Shown piece after piece: positions 46,591-59,714 of a DNA stretch of 64,000 nt (the first letter of the stretch is position 1; every line of letters begins with the position of its first letter). Source of the DNA: Trichosanthes cucumerina (taxonomy: Eukaryota > Streptophyta > Magnoliopsida > Cucurbitales > Cucurbitaceae). Position numbers and translations under genes: made by a program. The DNA is taken from the NCBI GenBank assembly GCA_036507285.1, contig CM071844.1:13957898-14021897 (forward strand), read 5' to 3'. The notes under the pieces were generated by a model. That model was not told the origin of the DNA. It did no database searches and saw nothing but the letters and a program-made list of their open reading frames with translations.

Positions 46591-48381
46591 TGTTGGGATG
46601 TATGTCCTAATCTCGTACATGATTGTAATATTACCTATTGAAATAAATAAGAGTTATTTTTTCATCACTTTGTGTTTCGCATATTTACAAATTTTGTCCA
46701 ATAAACTAAGCTCCAGGGTCATTGAATTATGAGAGAACTAGAACTTGAACGATGTGTAGTGGACACAGGGAGGATCACGTTCGAGTTAATGACCCGAACG
46801 GTCTACAGTATACGGATAGGGTTGGAGACCTAATCTTGGATACGTTGTGGATGCGACCCGCTTTGTGTTAGATACAAACGAGGTGATCCAACTCGTTCAT
46901 GTGGTTGACATGCGAGTGGGGGCATCCTGTGGAATGAGATTGTATAAGACCGGACCGTGAATTATTAGACTTACTGATGTTAGGACTAATAACTTCGTAG
47001 ATGACCATTACTAACTCGACCTTAATCCTGAGCGTGTTACGGACTCCTATCTGTGGGGGTCTTTCTTTTGACTAATACGGGTGAGGGTGGTCATAGTTAC
47101 TCGCCCAATATGCCTATCTTCTCGTGGCGGGACCACGTGGGAGCCGGGAACTTGACTACGCGAGATGGAATTCACTGCGTTCCCACATTAGGGAAACTAG
47201 AGGGTTGTTCCTTTAAGTGTTGTCTCAAGAGGCTTGGACAATGGGCACCCACCCTCTCACCGCCCAAGAGGGGTGTTGTTTATAGTTAGACCATACAACG
47301 TTGTTGTTCATTAGAGGAGCAAAGGGGACTTAAGGAGCATGAAGTAGACACGTGGGGTAAAATCGGTAATTTGACCCAAAGCAGTTGTCTCGAACAACTA
47401 GTGAAGGGTCGACTCACGGTTATTGGTTATATCAATGGACACAACTTGTCTTATAGTGACGGGAGTGCAACTACGAGCTTTAGTAGAGTGTTACTATAGC
47501 TAATGAATGTTGATTAACCGGGTCAAAGAGTTTGACAGGTTAGTCTCGGATCATTAGAGCTCGTCAGCTGTAGGTCCATTAGGTCCCTCGGTTTGCTCAA
47601 ACTGGGTACATATAGGGTTTACAGTTTGGTGTAGATTTGAAGTGTTCAAATTCGTTAAAAGGGTATTTATGTCATTTATATGAGATATGATTGACATATT
47701 ATATAGTTTAATGTGAATGAGATTCATAATAAACTATAGGTTAGCCTAATTGTTTAATTAGGGTTAATTTAGAGAAATTGAATTATGAGAGAAATTAAAT
47801 TGAATGTGATTCAATTTAAAATCTACAATTATACAAATGTGATTTGTATTAAAAGGTATGAGATATCTTATTATATGTGGTTATGCAAAATATGATTTGC
47901 ATAACCTATGGTTAATATAAAAATGGTAAATAGGTGGATATTTCAACTCCACCTATCACCATTATTTAATGCCTTTGTGAGAAGGCATTGGTAAGTGATT
48001 TTTTGCCATTTTTTGGATTTCAACCAAAAGGCATTCTCTAAACTCTTCTCTCAAAATTCTCTCCATCCCCTAAACCAAAGGAGTCCCACCACTCTCCCTT
48101 TACCTAAGGAGAACAACCGAGAAGACCTTTCGGAGGTGTTCGGACCCTTCGATTGTTAGGAGAGTTCGTGAACGTGGAGATCGAGAACGCGAAGAGTTCG
48201 TGACCAGAGAAGGATTTCGTGAAGAAGAGTTCTTCAACAAGTAATTTCTTACTGGTTTTTCCTTCTTAATGCATGTTTAGCCTAATTTCTATAGGATAAA
48301 TTTAATTTTAAGAATTATTTTCACAACGAAAACTACGACATTCAAAGACATTTTTTGCTGTGGGAGTTTTTATTCCCTTCA
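46591..48381 (+). mobile_element. 1.8-kb solo LTR in reverse transcriptase, copy 2
   Basis: TGTTGGGATG...CCCTTCA, 1791 bp, flanked by GATAT and GATAG as in copy 1, so insertion and LTR-LTR loss both predate the array. Confidence 0.85.
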
Positions 48382-49057
48382 GATAGCTAACATCGTTCCT
48401 TTTAGAAAGAAGAATGGATATTTTCGCGTCTGCATGGACTTTCGCGACCTGAATAATGCATGTCCAAAAGACGACTTTTCATTGCCCATCACCGAGATCA
48501 TGGTCGATGCCACTACCGAACATGAAGCTTTGTCATTTATGGATGGATCATCAGGATATAATCAAATTCGGATGGCCCTCGACGATGAAGCAATGACAGC
48601 GTTCAGAACTCCAAAAGGAATATATTGTTACAAAATGATGCCCTTCGGATTAAAGAATGTCGGAGTAACTTATCAGCGTGCTATGCAAAATATCTTCGAC
48701 GACATGCTCTATAAACGTGTTGAATGTTATGTTGATGATCTGGTAGTCAAATCTAAGAAGCGAAAAGATCACCTACAAGATTTAAGAATAGTCTTTGATC
48801 GCTTGAGAAAATATCAGTTGAAGATGAATCCTCTTAAATGTGCCTTCGAAGTGACATCAGGAAAATTTCTTGGTTTTATAGTAAGGCATCGAGGAATCGA
48901 AATCGACCAATCCAAAATTGATGCCATTCCGAAAATGGCAGAGCCGCGAAATTTGCGGGAGCTGAGAAGTCTTCAAGGACGGTTAGCTTATATCAGAAGG
49001 TTCATCTCGAACCTGGCAGGTCGATGCCAACCATTTTAAAGGTTGATGAAGAAAGAT
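48382..49057 (+). pseudogene. Reverse transcriptase, C-terminal part, copy 2
   Basis: DFRDLNNACPKDDFSLP, SFMDGSSGYNQIRMAL, MTAFRTPKG and YVDD at 48728-48739. Copy 2 keeps MTAFRTPKG, where copy 1 reads MTNVRTPKG, again a difference at CAG sites. It ends at the same TAA and the same junction with the antisense fragment. Confidence 0.9.
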
Positions 49058-49918
49058 ATTGGGACTGATGACACGCTCCCTTTCTCGTTCCTCAGGTCTA
49101 TCACACTCGCCAAGAAGGCCCAAGCTCCTTGGCCAACTAACTTGCTTGCCCTTAGGGTTGACTTTACTCTTTCGGGCCACTCCTGCCTCGGTCCTCTTGA
49201 ACTTATAACTTGGTCTGAATGGAGGTTTAAAAAATTAAACCCTACGATAACAGTCACTGACGACATGGTTCTCGGCTAGCCATACCATGCCCAAAAATAC
49301 ATCGAAGTAACTCACTTCAAGGGCCATCAACAACGCTTCCCATGGGTTAACTTTCGCTAAGACCTGCCCGGTCTTTACTTTCTCTCGGGCCACTAACTCT
49401 ACCCCTTGGTTCTACCTCGCTAGTGCTCCCAGGGAATGCATGGGCATTGTCGCCTTACTCACGAAGGCCAACTGGTGACAATGACGCGGTGTGGTCATTT
49501 CCTCGCTCTCGAGAGTTCTCGTCCTACCCCATCGACTCGTCGACGACTAGGGTATCCTAATGAAGCTCCTTCTTGTGCTCGGAGTTCTCATCCGCTGGTT
49601 TGACAACAATCGAGCCCTGCCACGGGCTCATCGACCTTGGCCTCCTTGGCCACCACGCCCACCAGTCACGCTCTACCACGTCCCCGTTCACGACCCACAC
49701 TCTGGGTTACGACTACTAAAAAAAAATCATAACATATGAAACATGAGATCTCAAGCAGTATCATAGCACTTAAGGCATCCATACGCACATAGCCTACTCT
49801 ACTCCTACTACTTTACAAAGTAAGAGCATACCCGAGGTGACGAGGCGACTTTTTTTATGAGAGGCCATTGGGACCGACACCTATGATGTAGGCAAGTCTA
49901 CAGAATCTAAAAACTTAA
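49058..49918 (-). pseudogene. Antisense chromovirus-like gag-protease fragment, copy 2
   Basis: Counterpart of 21267-22125, with the degenerate DVFLGMVWL-type motif on the minus strand. Confidence 0.65.
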
Positions 49919-49930
49919 GCTCTGATATCA
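49919..49930 (-). other. Initiator-Met-type primer-binding site, antisense
   Basis: GCTCTGATATCA, the complement of TGATATCAGAGC, two bases from the LTR end at 49933. Confidence 0.75.
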
Positions 49931-49932
49931 AC

Positions 49933-51216
49933 TGTAACGACCCTAATTTTTGACCAACTCAAAAGTAGGGGCGTCACTGGACAACACTCTCTGCGCCAAA
50001 ATTTTGACAGCATTCAGCGTTACCTAGACAAATCCAAAATTTTCCTTAACCTGATATAGCATGTAAACACTTCAAAATAGTCCAACTACGCCCAACCTCC
50101 TCCAAACTACGAAAAATCATTAGGTTGGCCTCTAACAGAGTCACAAACAGTAGGTGTGAAAACGAAAGCAATAGATAATCGAAAAAAATCACACACAATA
50201 TTTACGTGGTTCACTTACGTTGTGTTAGCTACATCCACGGGCAGAGGGAAAGAGTAATTTTATTAACTGAGAGAATCGAGAGAACAAAATTACACAGAAT
50301 AGATTAACTTCAGATAGGAGTTTAGGGGGTTTATATATGGCACCCCTCCTAAACCTTAATATAGAGTCGGCTCAATAGGCCCAATATACGAAAAATATAA
50401 AACGACTAGAAGCAAGAAGAACCCTACCAACACGCAAACCAAACCAAGAATTGCAAGTGGGAAAAAAAACATGCAACTAACAATCGACAAAGTTTCGTCC
50501 ACTAAGTACACGATAAACAAGCAACATCAAAATCTAGCATAACAACTAAGGTCCTAAGCAAAAAAGTCCTTTGGTTCAAACAAGGTCATATGGCCTCGCC
50601 ACGTCGCATCGTCGTCCTCCGAGCTCACTATTTTTCCTTGCCTGCAACCATAACAAAAAGTAGACAGTGAGTATTGGGAATACTCGATAAGTAGCCCACT
50701 CAAGTCCAATATACAACAGAGCATCAACAATCAACAAGTAACAATCAAACGAGCCCACTAGCGCTCAACCCTACAAAGTCCTACGACCTAGCCTTCCTCC
50801 ATGCACTCTACTACCTTGGCTTCAGATCGAACCCCGACTCACGGCTACATAAAAGCCTTGAGGATTCACAATAAGTCGGAGAACATACTCCAACAAGCGA
50901 GCAACCAGCCACTCCAAGAGGTAATCATGTTAAATACGCTATAATCACATTTTTAAGGGTTGAAAGATACAATCGGGCAATCACAAGCAAGCATCCATTC
51001 ACAAGTCGACATCAATCCATATATCATACATTTTAGCATGGATTACAATTCACAAGGCTACGCAAGTAAGCCCTCTCACTTATGAGCTTGCTTGCAAGGT
51101 CCAACTAGCTACTTACCTCGATTCAAGATTCCACGAGACAAACTACCCTTCAAGAGTTGAGAATAAGTTCGCCCAACGCATACATTGACAACACTGAGCC
51201 AAACTTTGAGGTGTCA
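49933..51216 (-). mobile_element. Antisense chromovirus-like LTR, copy 2
   Basis: 1284 bp. The minus strand runs TGACACCTC...GGGTCGTTACA and is followed by the primer-binding site, so it is a 5' LTR on that strand. Confidence 0.82.
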
Positions 51217-51219
51217 ATG

Positions 51220-54200
51220 TGTAATGCCTAGTTCAATCAGGTACATTATTTTTTATTGTGGTTTGAATTTGGATTTTTTGGATAATCGAATTAGAATTAG
51301 GATTTTAAGACATTTTTGGGAAAGTTATTTTGAATTATAAAAGTATTAGGATTTGCCATAATCTTAGCTTTTCTTAATTCAGTTTGTTTGCCACCTAAAG
51401 GTTACGCTTTCAAAATCCTTTCTTCGCTCGTTGAGTTCATGTCAACCTTGCAATTTTTAATTGTAGCAAAATCGTTCAAGTAAGCTCTTTCTCTTTCTTT
51501 TATTTATTCTCCTTTTTCTTTCTTTATTTTTATTTAATTAAATCTTTTTATTTATTTAATTTATAATTTATTTATTTATTTTCTTTCCTCCTTCTCTCTC
51601 AAACCCCTCGTGTTTTTGTGCCTAGTCGTTTTTCTCTTTCGTCCCAGTCGCCAAGTCGTTCTTCTCCTTCGTCTAAGTCGTGCCCTATGCAATCACCGAT
51701 AAACTTCTCGTCGTCCGTTGTCGTTTCCAATCGCGTCGCATAGCCTGCAAGCACGCCCACCGCAACATCGTAGCTCAGCGATCGCCATTGCATTGCAAAC
51801 CGCACGCTGGGGCCTTGGTAATGACTCCCCTCTTCGATAGCATGTCCAAACGTGTTCGTTGCTCGTGAGCTCCTTCAGTCAAAGTCGTCGAGTCTAGTCA
51901 TTCGTGTTATGGCGTGAGATTTGTATTCTCTCATAGCATCATCAATCAAGTTCCAGGATTGAAGGTAGAACTCGAATTATTATTACAGGGGGACTCAGGG
52001 TGAAGTGTCCAAGGAAGAGAGACCTATTTGAGGTTAAGTTGTGTTGTTTGATTTTGTTGAGATAGGTTTGGACGTAAGTATTCTGCTTATTGGGTATCGT
52101 TATGCTCACTCGTTTGTTGCAGATAAAAGCTAGATTGTGTGGTGGATGAGGATGGTAGCGACCTGGCGAGGTTGTGAGGATATTTAATGTCTTTTAGATG
52201 ATAGGGGGTTGTTCTAGTACTTTATTTGTTATTCAGTTTCCTTGTCGTTTGACTTGTGGGATGCTTAGGGTCTTGGTCCTCTTAAAAGTGGAGATATTCT
52301 CTAAATTGTTTATTTTCTAAATTCCATTGCTCGTTGTTGTTCCCAATCGCGTCGCACAACCTGCAAGCACGCCCATCGCACAACGTCGCAGCTCAGACGA
52401 TCACCGCCATCGCAGGCCGCACGCTGGAGGCCTTCAGTCGGCAGTCCTCTTCGATAGCATGTCCTAACGTGTTCGTTGCTCGCGAGCTCCTTGAGTCAAA
52501 GTTGCCGAGTCCAGTCGTTCACGTCCCATCGAGCGTTTCTTTCCGGTAGCTTGACCCACGAACTCCGCCGCGAATGCAAAGACGCCCCAGATCGTAGAAA
52601 CGTCGGAAGCCGCCGGTCGTCATAGTTCGAATCGCCGACAACCGCCTCGATCTCTCCTCCACTACTCTTAACAAATCGTTTATGTTTTTTTCCCAAGTGT
52701 CGTTATGTGTGTTTGGGATACAGGTGCACAATTTCGAGGTGTTGAAAGTAAGAGGTTTGATTAGTGATCATGCTTGTTAGGACTTCACTTCGGATCAATC
52801 GATACTCACGATTAGGAGTAAGTATTTTTAGCCTTGATTTCGGATGCACTACACTTTATAAGATTACTGATATTTAGAGCGGTAATAATCTAAGGAAGGA
52901 GTAGTGACTTCAGATTCTCACTTTAGGTAAGTAGTCATTTGGTTTGAGGTCGAATTCCTAAGTGGAGAAGCAACGTAAACAACACCGTTGTTTGTGTGAT
53001 CCTGAGGTGTTCCTATAACTAGGTCTTTGTTTAATTATCTGAATATTTATAAAACTTGTGTAATATGCTTTATAGGTTTTGAACTTACCATGATTATGCA
53101 ATTGTTATCTCGAGCCTTGATATCTTGTATCGATCATAGTTATCATGTATCTATGAGTTATGTGACTTATCATGTGAGATGGGGATTGAATGACCGAGTA
53201 TGTACCTAGCATCCCTAGTAAATGATTGGTTGAGCTAAAGCTTGGTTAGAGTCAGGACCTAGTTGGATTTGAGACCCTTGGAATGGGTCGAGGACGTTAG
53301 GGATGCCTAGATAGAACCCCTCGTTATTCTTTTTAATAAAATCTGGGACCAAACAGTTACTAACCCCGAGTTACGCCTGAGTGTGAGTCGGAACCTCTGG
53401 ATTGATGATATGTCGGTAGTGATCCTCGGGTATGCCCCCATTAAGGGAGTGGTTGTTTTCCATTGTCCCGTGCTAGCTTAGGGGTAGATCTCCGTAAGGC
53501 ATGTTGAATACACGATTCTGTGCTAGCGTTGAGGTGAGCACGGGTTACGCCCCACGTTAGGAGTGGTTATATTCCATTATCACGTCTTTGGCCTAGGGGT
53601 AACTCCCATAGGGTGTGTTGGTTCGGACTTTCACTACTCTATGTCATCGTGTTGTGGCGTGAGATTTGTATTCTCTCATAGCATCATCAATCAAGTTCCA
53701 GGATTGAAGGTAGAGCTCGAATTATTATTACAGGGGGACTCAGGATGAAGTGTCCCAGGAAGAGAGACCTATTTGGGGTTAAGTTGTGTTGTTTGATTTT
53801 GTTGAGATAGGTTTGGACGTAAGTATTCTGCTTGTTGGGTATCGTTATACTCACTCGTTTGTTGCAGATAAAAGCTAGATTGTGTGGTGGATGACGATGG
53901 TAGCAACCTGGCGAGGCTGTGAGGATATTCTTTGATGTCTTTTAGATGATAGGGGGTTGTTCTAGTACTTTATGCTTCCATTGCATATGCTTAATGATAG
54001 GGGGTTGTTCTAGTACTTTATTTGTTATTAAGTTTCCTTGTCGTTTGACTTGTGGGATGCTTAGGGTCTTGGTCCTCTTAAAAGTGGAGATAGTCTCTAA
54101 ATTGTTTATTTTCTTAAAAGTGGGATACTACATTGTTTTTATTTATTTCCACAAGCTTTTATTTTAAATCATTAAAGGCCTCAAACCATGCATGTTACGT

Positions 54201-54242
54201 GAAGACTCTAGGATCAGGTCTTAGCGACTTAGGGTCTTTACA
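51220..54242 (+). mobile_element. Hybrid LTR B/A, first subunit deleted
   Basis: TGTAATGCCTAG to TTTACA, spanning the copy 2/copy 3 junction. The first subunit lacks 1.13 kb found at 24152-25282, joined at GTCATTCGTGTTATGGCG. The second subunit (about 52321-54115) is complete. Small GC-rich patches at 52330-52640 differ from copy 1 by many indels. Confidence 0.75.
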
Positions 54243-54870
54243 ATTTTTTGGTCCATTTAAAGTTCAAAAATTGTTCTCTTGCCCCCAAAAGTTCAAAATT
54301 AGTATTTTTGGCCAGAACCACCAAATAACCCAATTTAAACCAATGAATTAAATTCAATTTAGCTCGAGAGTTAAATTTATCATGCCTGATTTAAGTCGGT
54401 CGTCACATTTTATATCTTCAGTTTTGAATTATTATTATGTGCAACATTTGTACAATTATTTACATTGTGGTTATTTGTAACCGATTAATTAAGTAATCAA
54501 TTTACTAATGTTACTTAGTTCTTATAATATTAATTATTGGCCAAAAAAATTAATGTCTCACTTTACCTTTCATAACTATAAGAAAACTGCCTTATATTTT
54601 GTCGAAATTCTAAAAAATAATCAAAATAAGTTTATGTTCTTTAGATCAATGGGAATTTTTGCCAAGACATCAACACGAATTAATAATTAATTCGGTGAGG
54701 TACAACATAGCGAAGCATATTTTGCACCTTTAGCATCAAATTAAGACACCCAACAATATTTAGATCCTCAAAAGATTTGCAAAGTTTTAGCTTATTTGGA
54801 AATTTAGTCACTTCATTGCATTGGTAAGTATGTAGCTTTCAAACGCTTTTAACACCTCCATCACAAGGAG
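54243..54870. repeat. S block, copy 3 first instance
   Basis: Follows the hybrid LTR and ends ATCACAAGGAG, joined to the GGTTCTTCC segment (54871-55063). Confidence 0.88.
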
Positions 54871-55063
54871 AGGGTTCTTCCACGAATCCCTTTTGTCTTT
54901 CCGGATTTTTTTTTAACTAATAAAACTTCAAAATAAAGAAGGAAAAGGAAAAAAAAAACTATCCTAAGAGATCTCCCTCTTTGAACACACGCAAATGAAG
55001 AGGAAGATTGAGAGTGGCACTTTTTAGAACACGAAAGGCACGAATTAAGAACCTGTCGGGAAT
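54871..55063. repeat. Left flank segment of LTR A, copy 3
   Basis: Noncoding, up to the target GGGAATAATTT. Confidence 0.8.
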
Positions 55064-55068
55064 AATTT

Positions 55069-57041
55069 TGTAATGCCCATAAACCAGGTTTGTGCATTTT
55101 GATTTTTGGAGTTATGTTTTTTTTTCCTTTTTGGTGATGGTTTAAAAATCTAATTGTATAATAGGTTTGACTTGGTCTTAGGGTTTTTTTGTGATTAAAA
55201 GGAAGGGTAGGGGCATTTTAGTAATTTAACACCATTAGAGTTTTGAGAAGATAGTTTTTTTGTCCTTTTAAGCACGTTTATCGAGGCAGCCCCATCTCAC
55301 CACTTTCCTCTTTCACAACAGAAGAAACCCTAGTCGCCGCATGAAGACTCGCCATCACCGCGAGAGTCTCGCCGCGCGCCGCGCCGGGAGGAGTCCGTCT
55401 GCAATACCGATCGAGTCGTCCGCCTCACCGCGCTTCACGCCAAGTCGCGCCACCGCCTTCCTCGACGGCGGCTATCGCTCTGACCGTTGCCTCGCCGGTC
55501 GCAAAACCGTTGATCGACCCCGAAGTCGTTCGCAGCCGACCGAACCGACGGCCGCCGCGCGCCGCTGTAGATCTCGCCTTGACGCCGCCGCGCCAAGGTT
55601 TGCTCTGCCGCCGCCGCCATCGCAGCTCTCCGTCCTTCTGCTGCTTCCTCCCCGTCCCGGCGCCGCCGCAACTCTCTCTCTGCCGCTTGCCACGGGCCGA
55701 TTTACTTCGCGCGTCGCCGATCCGTAGTGGTGAGTTTGCTACCGTTGCAAATTGTAGAATTTCTTTTTGGGTCTAGTTTAAGACCGAATTGGTTAACCAC
55801 GGTTGTGTTAGGTGTTCGTTGAGGTTGTGGAAAAATTACAAATGAGAATCTAAGCGAGATATTCACTATCTCGCTTTTTACATCAGCGGAGGCTCAAGTT
55901 AGGACGTGTAGGAGGGGGTTAAAGACTCATTTATCAACCGAGGTTAAGGTAAAGGAACCCATACGAGATTTCAAATCTAGACCGAAAACTTGGCTTGAAA
56001 TGCTCATATGGTTTGGAATTCGGATTTAAAGGCCATGTTGAATTAAGTTTTGTCTCCCCGTTATACATTGTGAATGTTATGATTGGGTTGGACTACCACC
56101 ATTCCAAAGCCATGATTGATAGATTATTGTCGTCCCTAAGGTTATGCATGTCGATTTAATGTATGTTAATGCCATGAGATTATTGTGTTTGAAATGTAAT
56201 GATTTATGCAATTGGGGCCCTTATTATTGTCTTACTTGAAACACATTTTATGAAGGTTGTGGTGAAATTTTTCTCGTGATATTATTATATATTTTATGAT
56301 TCTTGAGTCGACCCATTTAGAGGCCATGTTTTGGGAGAAACTAGTCATCCATCGAGGTCAAGAGGAAATTTAGTTTTAAATAAAAATGTTTGCAAAAGGA
56401 AATTTATCTTTAAATGAAAGTGTTTACGAAGGCCTGACAACTAAACTCCCAATAATGAATGAATGTATGAATAATGATATGTGAGTCTAAAGGACTTAGA
56501 GTCGACCCAGAATGGAGGCCATGGAATAGGATTTCCCACAAATAGCCGAAGAGAAAAGCCATGAATGTTTTATGTGTTTTTTGGCCCATGTTTCTTGAGA
56601 CCCCGGCTGTGGGGTCCCTTACTGAGTGTTATAAACATAATACTCACCCTTTTTTTAAAAAAAAAAAATGTTTTCAAGGTAAGGGCAAGGGCAAGCTGGT
56701 TGAATGACAGGGAACGCTACATAAGCCATGGGATAGGAGGAGCGAGTTCCGCAAAGTTTTATGTCTCAAGTTTTCAGTCATTTGTTTCTTCTTTTTTTTG
56801 ATTAAACATTCTTTCTTATGTTCATTCTTTAAATTAAGTTTAGGGAGGCCAGACCGAGTTTGATTTTCGTATTAAAATAATGTTGTTTTCATTTTCCTTA
56901 TTTAATTGGGATCCCAAATAAAATAACTACATTGTTTTTATTTATTTCCACAAGCTTTTATTTTAAATCATTAGAGGCCTCAAACCATGCATGTTAAGTG
57001 AAGACTCTAGGATCAGGTCTTAGCGACTTAGGGTCTTTACA
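55069..57041 (+). mobile_element. Solo LTR A, complete, copy 3
   Basis: TGTAATGCCC...TTTACA, 1973 bp, with AATTT at 55064-55068 and 57042-57046. It lacks the 116-bp insert of copy 2. The GC-rich tract (55330-55730) is the most divergent part. Confidence 0.9.
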
Positions 57042-57667
57042 AATTTTTGGTCCATTTAAAGTTCAAAAATTGTTCTCTTGCCCCCAAAAGTTCAAAATTA
57101 GTATTTTTGGCCAGAACCACCAAATAACCCAATTTAAACCAATGAATTAAATCCAATTTAGCTCGAGAGTTAAATTTATCATGCCTTATTTAAGTCGGTC
57201 GTCACATTTTATATCTTCAGTTTTGAATTATTATTATGTGCAACATTTGTACAATTATTTACATTGTGGTTATTTGTAACCAGTTAATTCGTAATCAATT
57301 TACTAATGTTACTTAGTTCTTATAATATTAATTATTAGCCAAAAAAATAATGTCTCACTTTACCTTTCCTAACTATAAGAAAACTGCCTTATATTTTGTC
57401 GAAATTCTAAAAAATAATCAAAATAAGTTTATGTTCTTTAAATCAATGGGAATTTTTGCCAAAACATCAACACGAATTAATAATTAATTGGGTGAGGTAC
57501 AACATAGCGTAGCATATTTTGCACCTTTAGCATCAAATTAAGACACCCAACAATATTTAGATCCTCAGTAGATTTGCAAAGTTTTAGCTTATTTGGAAAT
57601 TTAGTCACTTCATTGCATTGGTAAGTATGTAGCTTTCAAACGCTTCTAACACCAGCATCACAAGGAG
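57042..57667. repeat. S block, copy 3 second instance
   Basis: Begins with the right AATTT and ends ATCACAAGGAG before ATCTAAAGATATTTGC. Confidence 0.9.
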
Positions 57668-59350
57668 ATCTAAAGATATTTGCAATACTTAGCTCCGCTC
57701 ATGAGCATATTTAGTTTTTAGTTTTTTAAAATTAAATTTATTTTTCCTAATTTTTCTATGACGGGTTTCATCTTTCTTAATGAAACATTTGAATTTTTAG
57801 CTAAAAATTTTAAAAATAAAAATCAATTTTTAAAAACTATTTTAATTTTCAAAATAGGGGTTTTAAAATATAGGTTAAAAGTAGACAATTAAATAGGAAA
57901 CTCATAGGTAGAAGTACAAAGAGAAAAGCTTCGAGAATTTTCTTATTTTTTTATGGGGCAACTAGAAGAATGATTAAATATTGATAGTTTTTACTGAAAA
58001 ATAATTAAAAATGTTTATTTTTGAAAAAATGTCTAAATATTTTTTGACATTATTTATATTACATTTTTTTAAATTATATTGTGACTAAAATACCCTACCT
58101 ACACTTTCTACTCCTAATTAAATAAAAGCGGCGGAAGAGATTTTGTAGTTAACAAAATATAACAAATTTGAATCAAATCTAAACTAATTAAATGAACATT
58201 ATTTAAATAAAATAACTAAATTTTTAATTTTTTAGAACAATGGATAAGTTACATAAATGAACGCAATGATTTAAATGACGAGCTAAACACGATTGTATTT
58301 GTTGTTATTTCTGTTTTAAAAAATCGAATGTGTTCGATCAATTTCTTCATTCCATGCAACTTCTTCTCTGAATTTCTATGGAAACAAGTTTCTCAAAAAG
58401 GGGCTATTTATATAAACAATAAAATATTTTGTGTTACTTAGCAATTATCTAATTCTTTTCTAGCAACATTGAAGTCATGACGTTCTCTTTACTTTGATTT
58501 GCTCAAGATTTGAAATATCTGGGGGTATGTTTGGATTAAGTGTAAAAAAAAAATATTTTTTGAAAATGGATTTTCTTTTAAACATATTTAATAAAAACCA
58601 TTTAAAAGAAACTAGTTCATATGCTTGGTTTTTAGTTGCCTGAGCGAGTAGCCACATTCCAGCACAGCATATATATGTTTTTAGTTACTCTGTTCAGAAT
58701 TTCAAAGGTTTATAAATATAATCTCTTTTTAACAACCTCTTCCGTAAATGCTATAATAAAATAAAATAAATAATCTTAATAAATAAATATACATGTCTTT
58801 GTCAAATTATATACCCAATGGGCTTAGGATTAATTTATATACCCAATCGGGTTAGGATTAATTTATATACCCAATGGGGTTAGGTTTTATTGTGTTAATA
58901 ATTATTATTTTATATATATATATATATATATAAGAGAAAGTAGAAAATGATTATGATTTAGGCTTTTGGTGCCATACTTTTACGAAAGATCAATACGTAG
59001 AAAAGGAGATCTCGAAATAAGAGTGGGTTTTCGTAACAAGAGAGGTGAGACCATCGACATCCGAGCATCTGATTTATTCTTCTTCTTCCGTCTGTTTTTC
59101 TGGTTTCTTTTATTATGGTTTTCATTCTTTTTGCAATAAAGAAACTGTTTCTGAGTTTGGTTATAATATGGTTTCTATTCTTTCCTTCTTCTTTTTTTTT
59201 TTTTTATTATGGGTTTCCGTTGGAGAAAAGGAAAACCATATTACCATGAAATATTCCAAAATTTAATCAATATTTTCATACTCTTTTTTTAGTAATTTTT
59301 TCTTTTAATATCCTCTTAATTAGTTTCTTCTCATTTTCTCTTTCCAACAG
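57668..59350. other. AT-rich noncoding region, copy 3
   Basis: Counterpart of 3840-5464. The TATACCCAAT minisatellite has three units here (58810-58882), followed by an (AT)n run at about 58912-58932. No gene. Confidence 0.6.
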
Positions 59351-59714
59351 ATAATGAAGATGGTGCACATAAAACGTAGAAATTTGGCTTCTCCTCCTCC
59401 AAGCAATAAACTTCTTCCAAGAAAAACTGTTACCATCTTCAAACGGTCATCCACCACTCTCCAAACCCACAAAGTTAAGTCATCCCAATTTAAAACTCCA
59501 CCACCACTTTTTTCCAATTCTGACGTGGTTCTTCAGTCTCTTGTTCCAAAGATACAAGAACAAAGACAACTTACCAGAAGCTCAGAAAAAATGTAAAGCA
59601 AACAATTGATTTGAACGAGAATCTTGATTCTATGAGAGAGATTGAAAAACTAATTGGACAAGATGACATTAAATGTAATTTTTGTCTAATTAATGACTAT
59701 TTTGGGAGGAGTTA
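59351..59714 (+). pseudogene. 120-codon ORF, copy 3, frameshifted
   Basis: ATG at 59354 after TTTCCAACAG. It is identical to the other copies until the codons after LTR (about residue 75), where CCAGAAGCTCAGAAAAAATG replaces CCAGAGAAGCTGTAGAAAATG and the frame stops at 59596. The downstream DNA still matches. The break sits on a CTG, so it may be a consensus error rather than a real mutation. Confidence 0.5.

Larger units (their letters stand above)
26991..53560 (+). repeat. About 26.6-kb tandem unit, copy 2
   Basis: Same order of elements as copy 1. Private changes include a 116-bp insert in LTR A (about 30412-30528), a deletion of 1.13 kb in the first LTR B subunit (junction at about 51902), and many small differences at CAG/CTG. 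It keeps segments lost from copy 1, such as the end of LTR A and 41391-41760. Confidence 0.93.
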
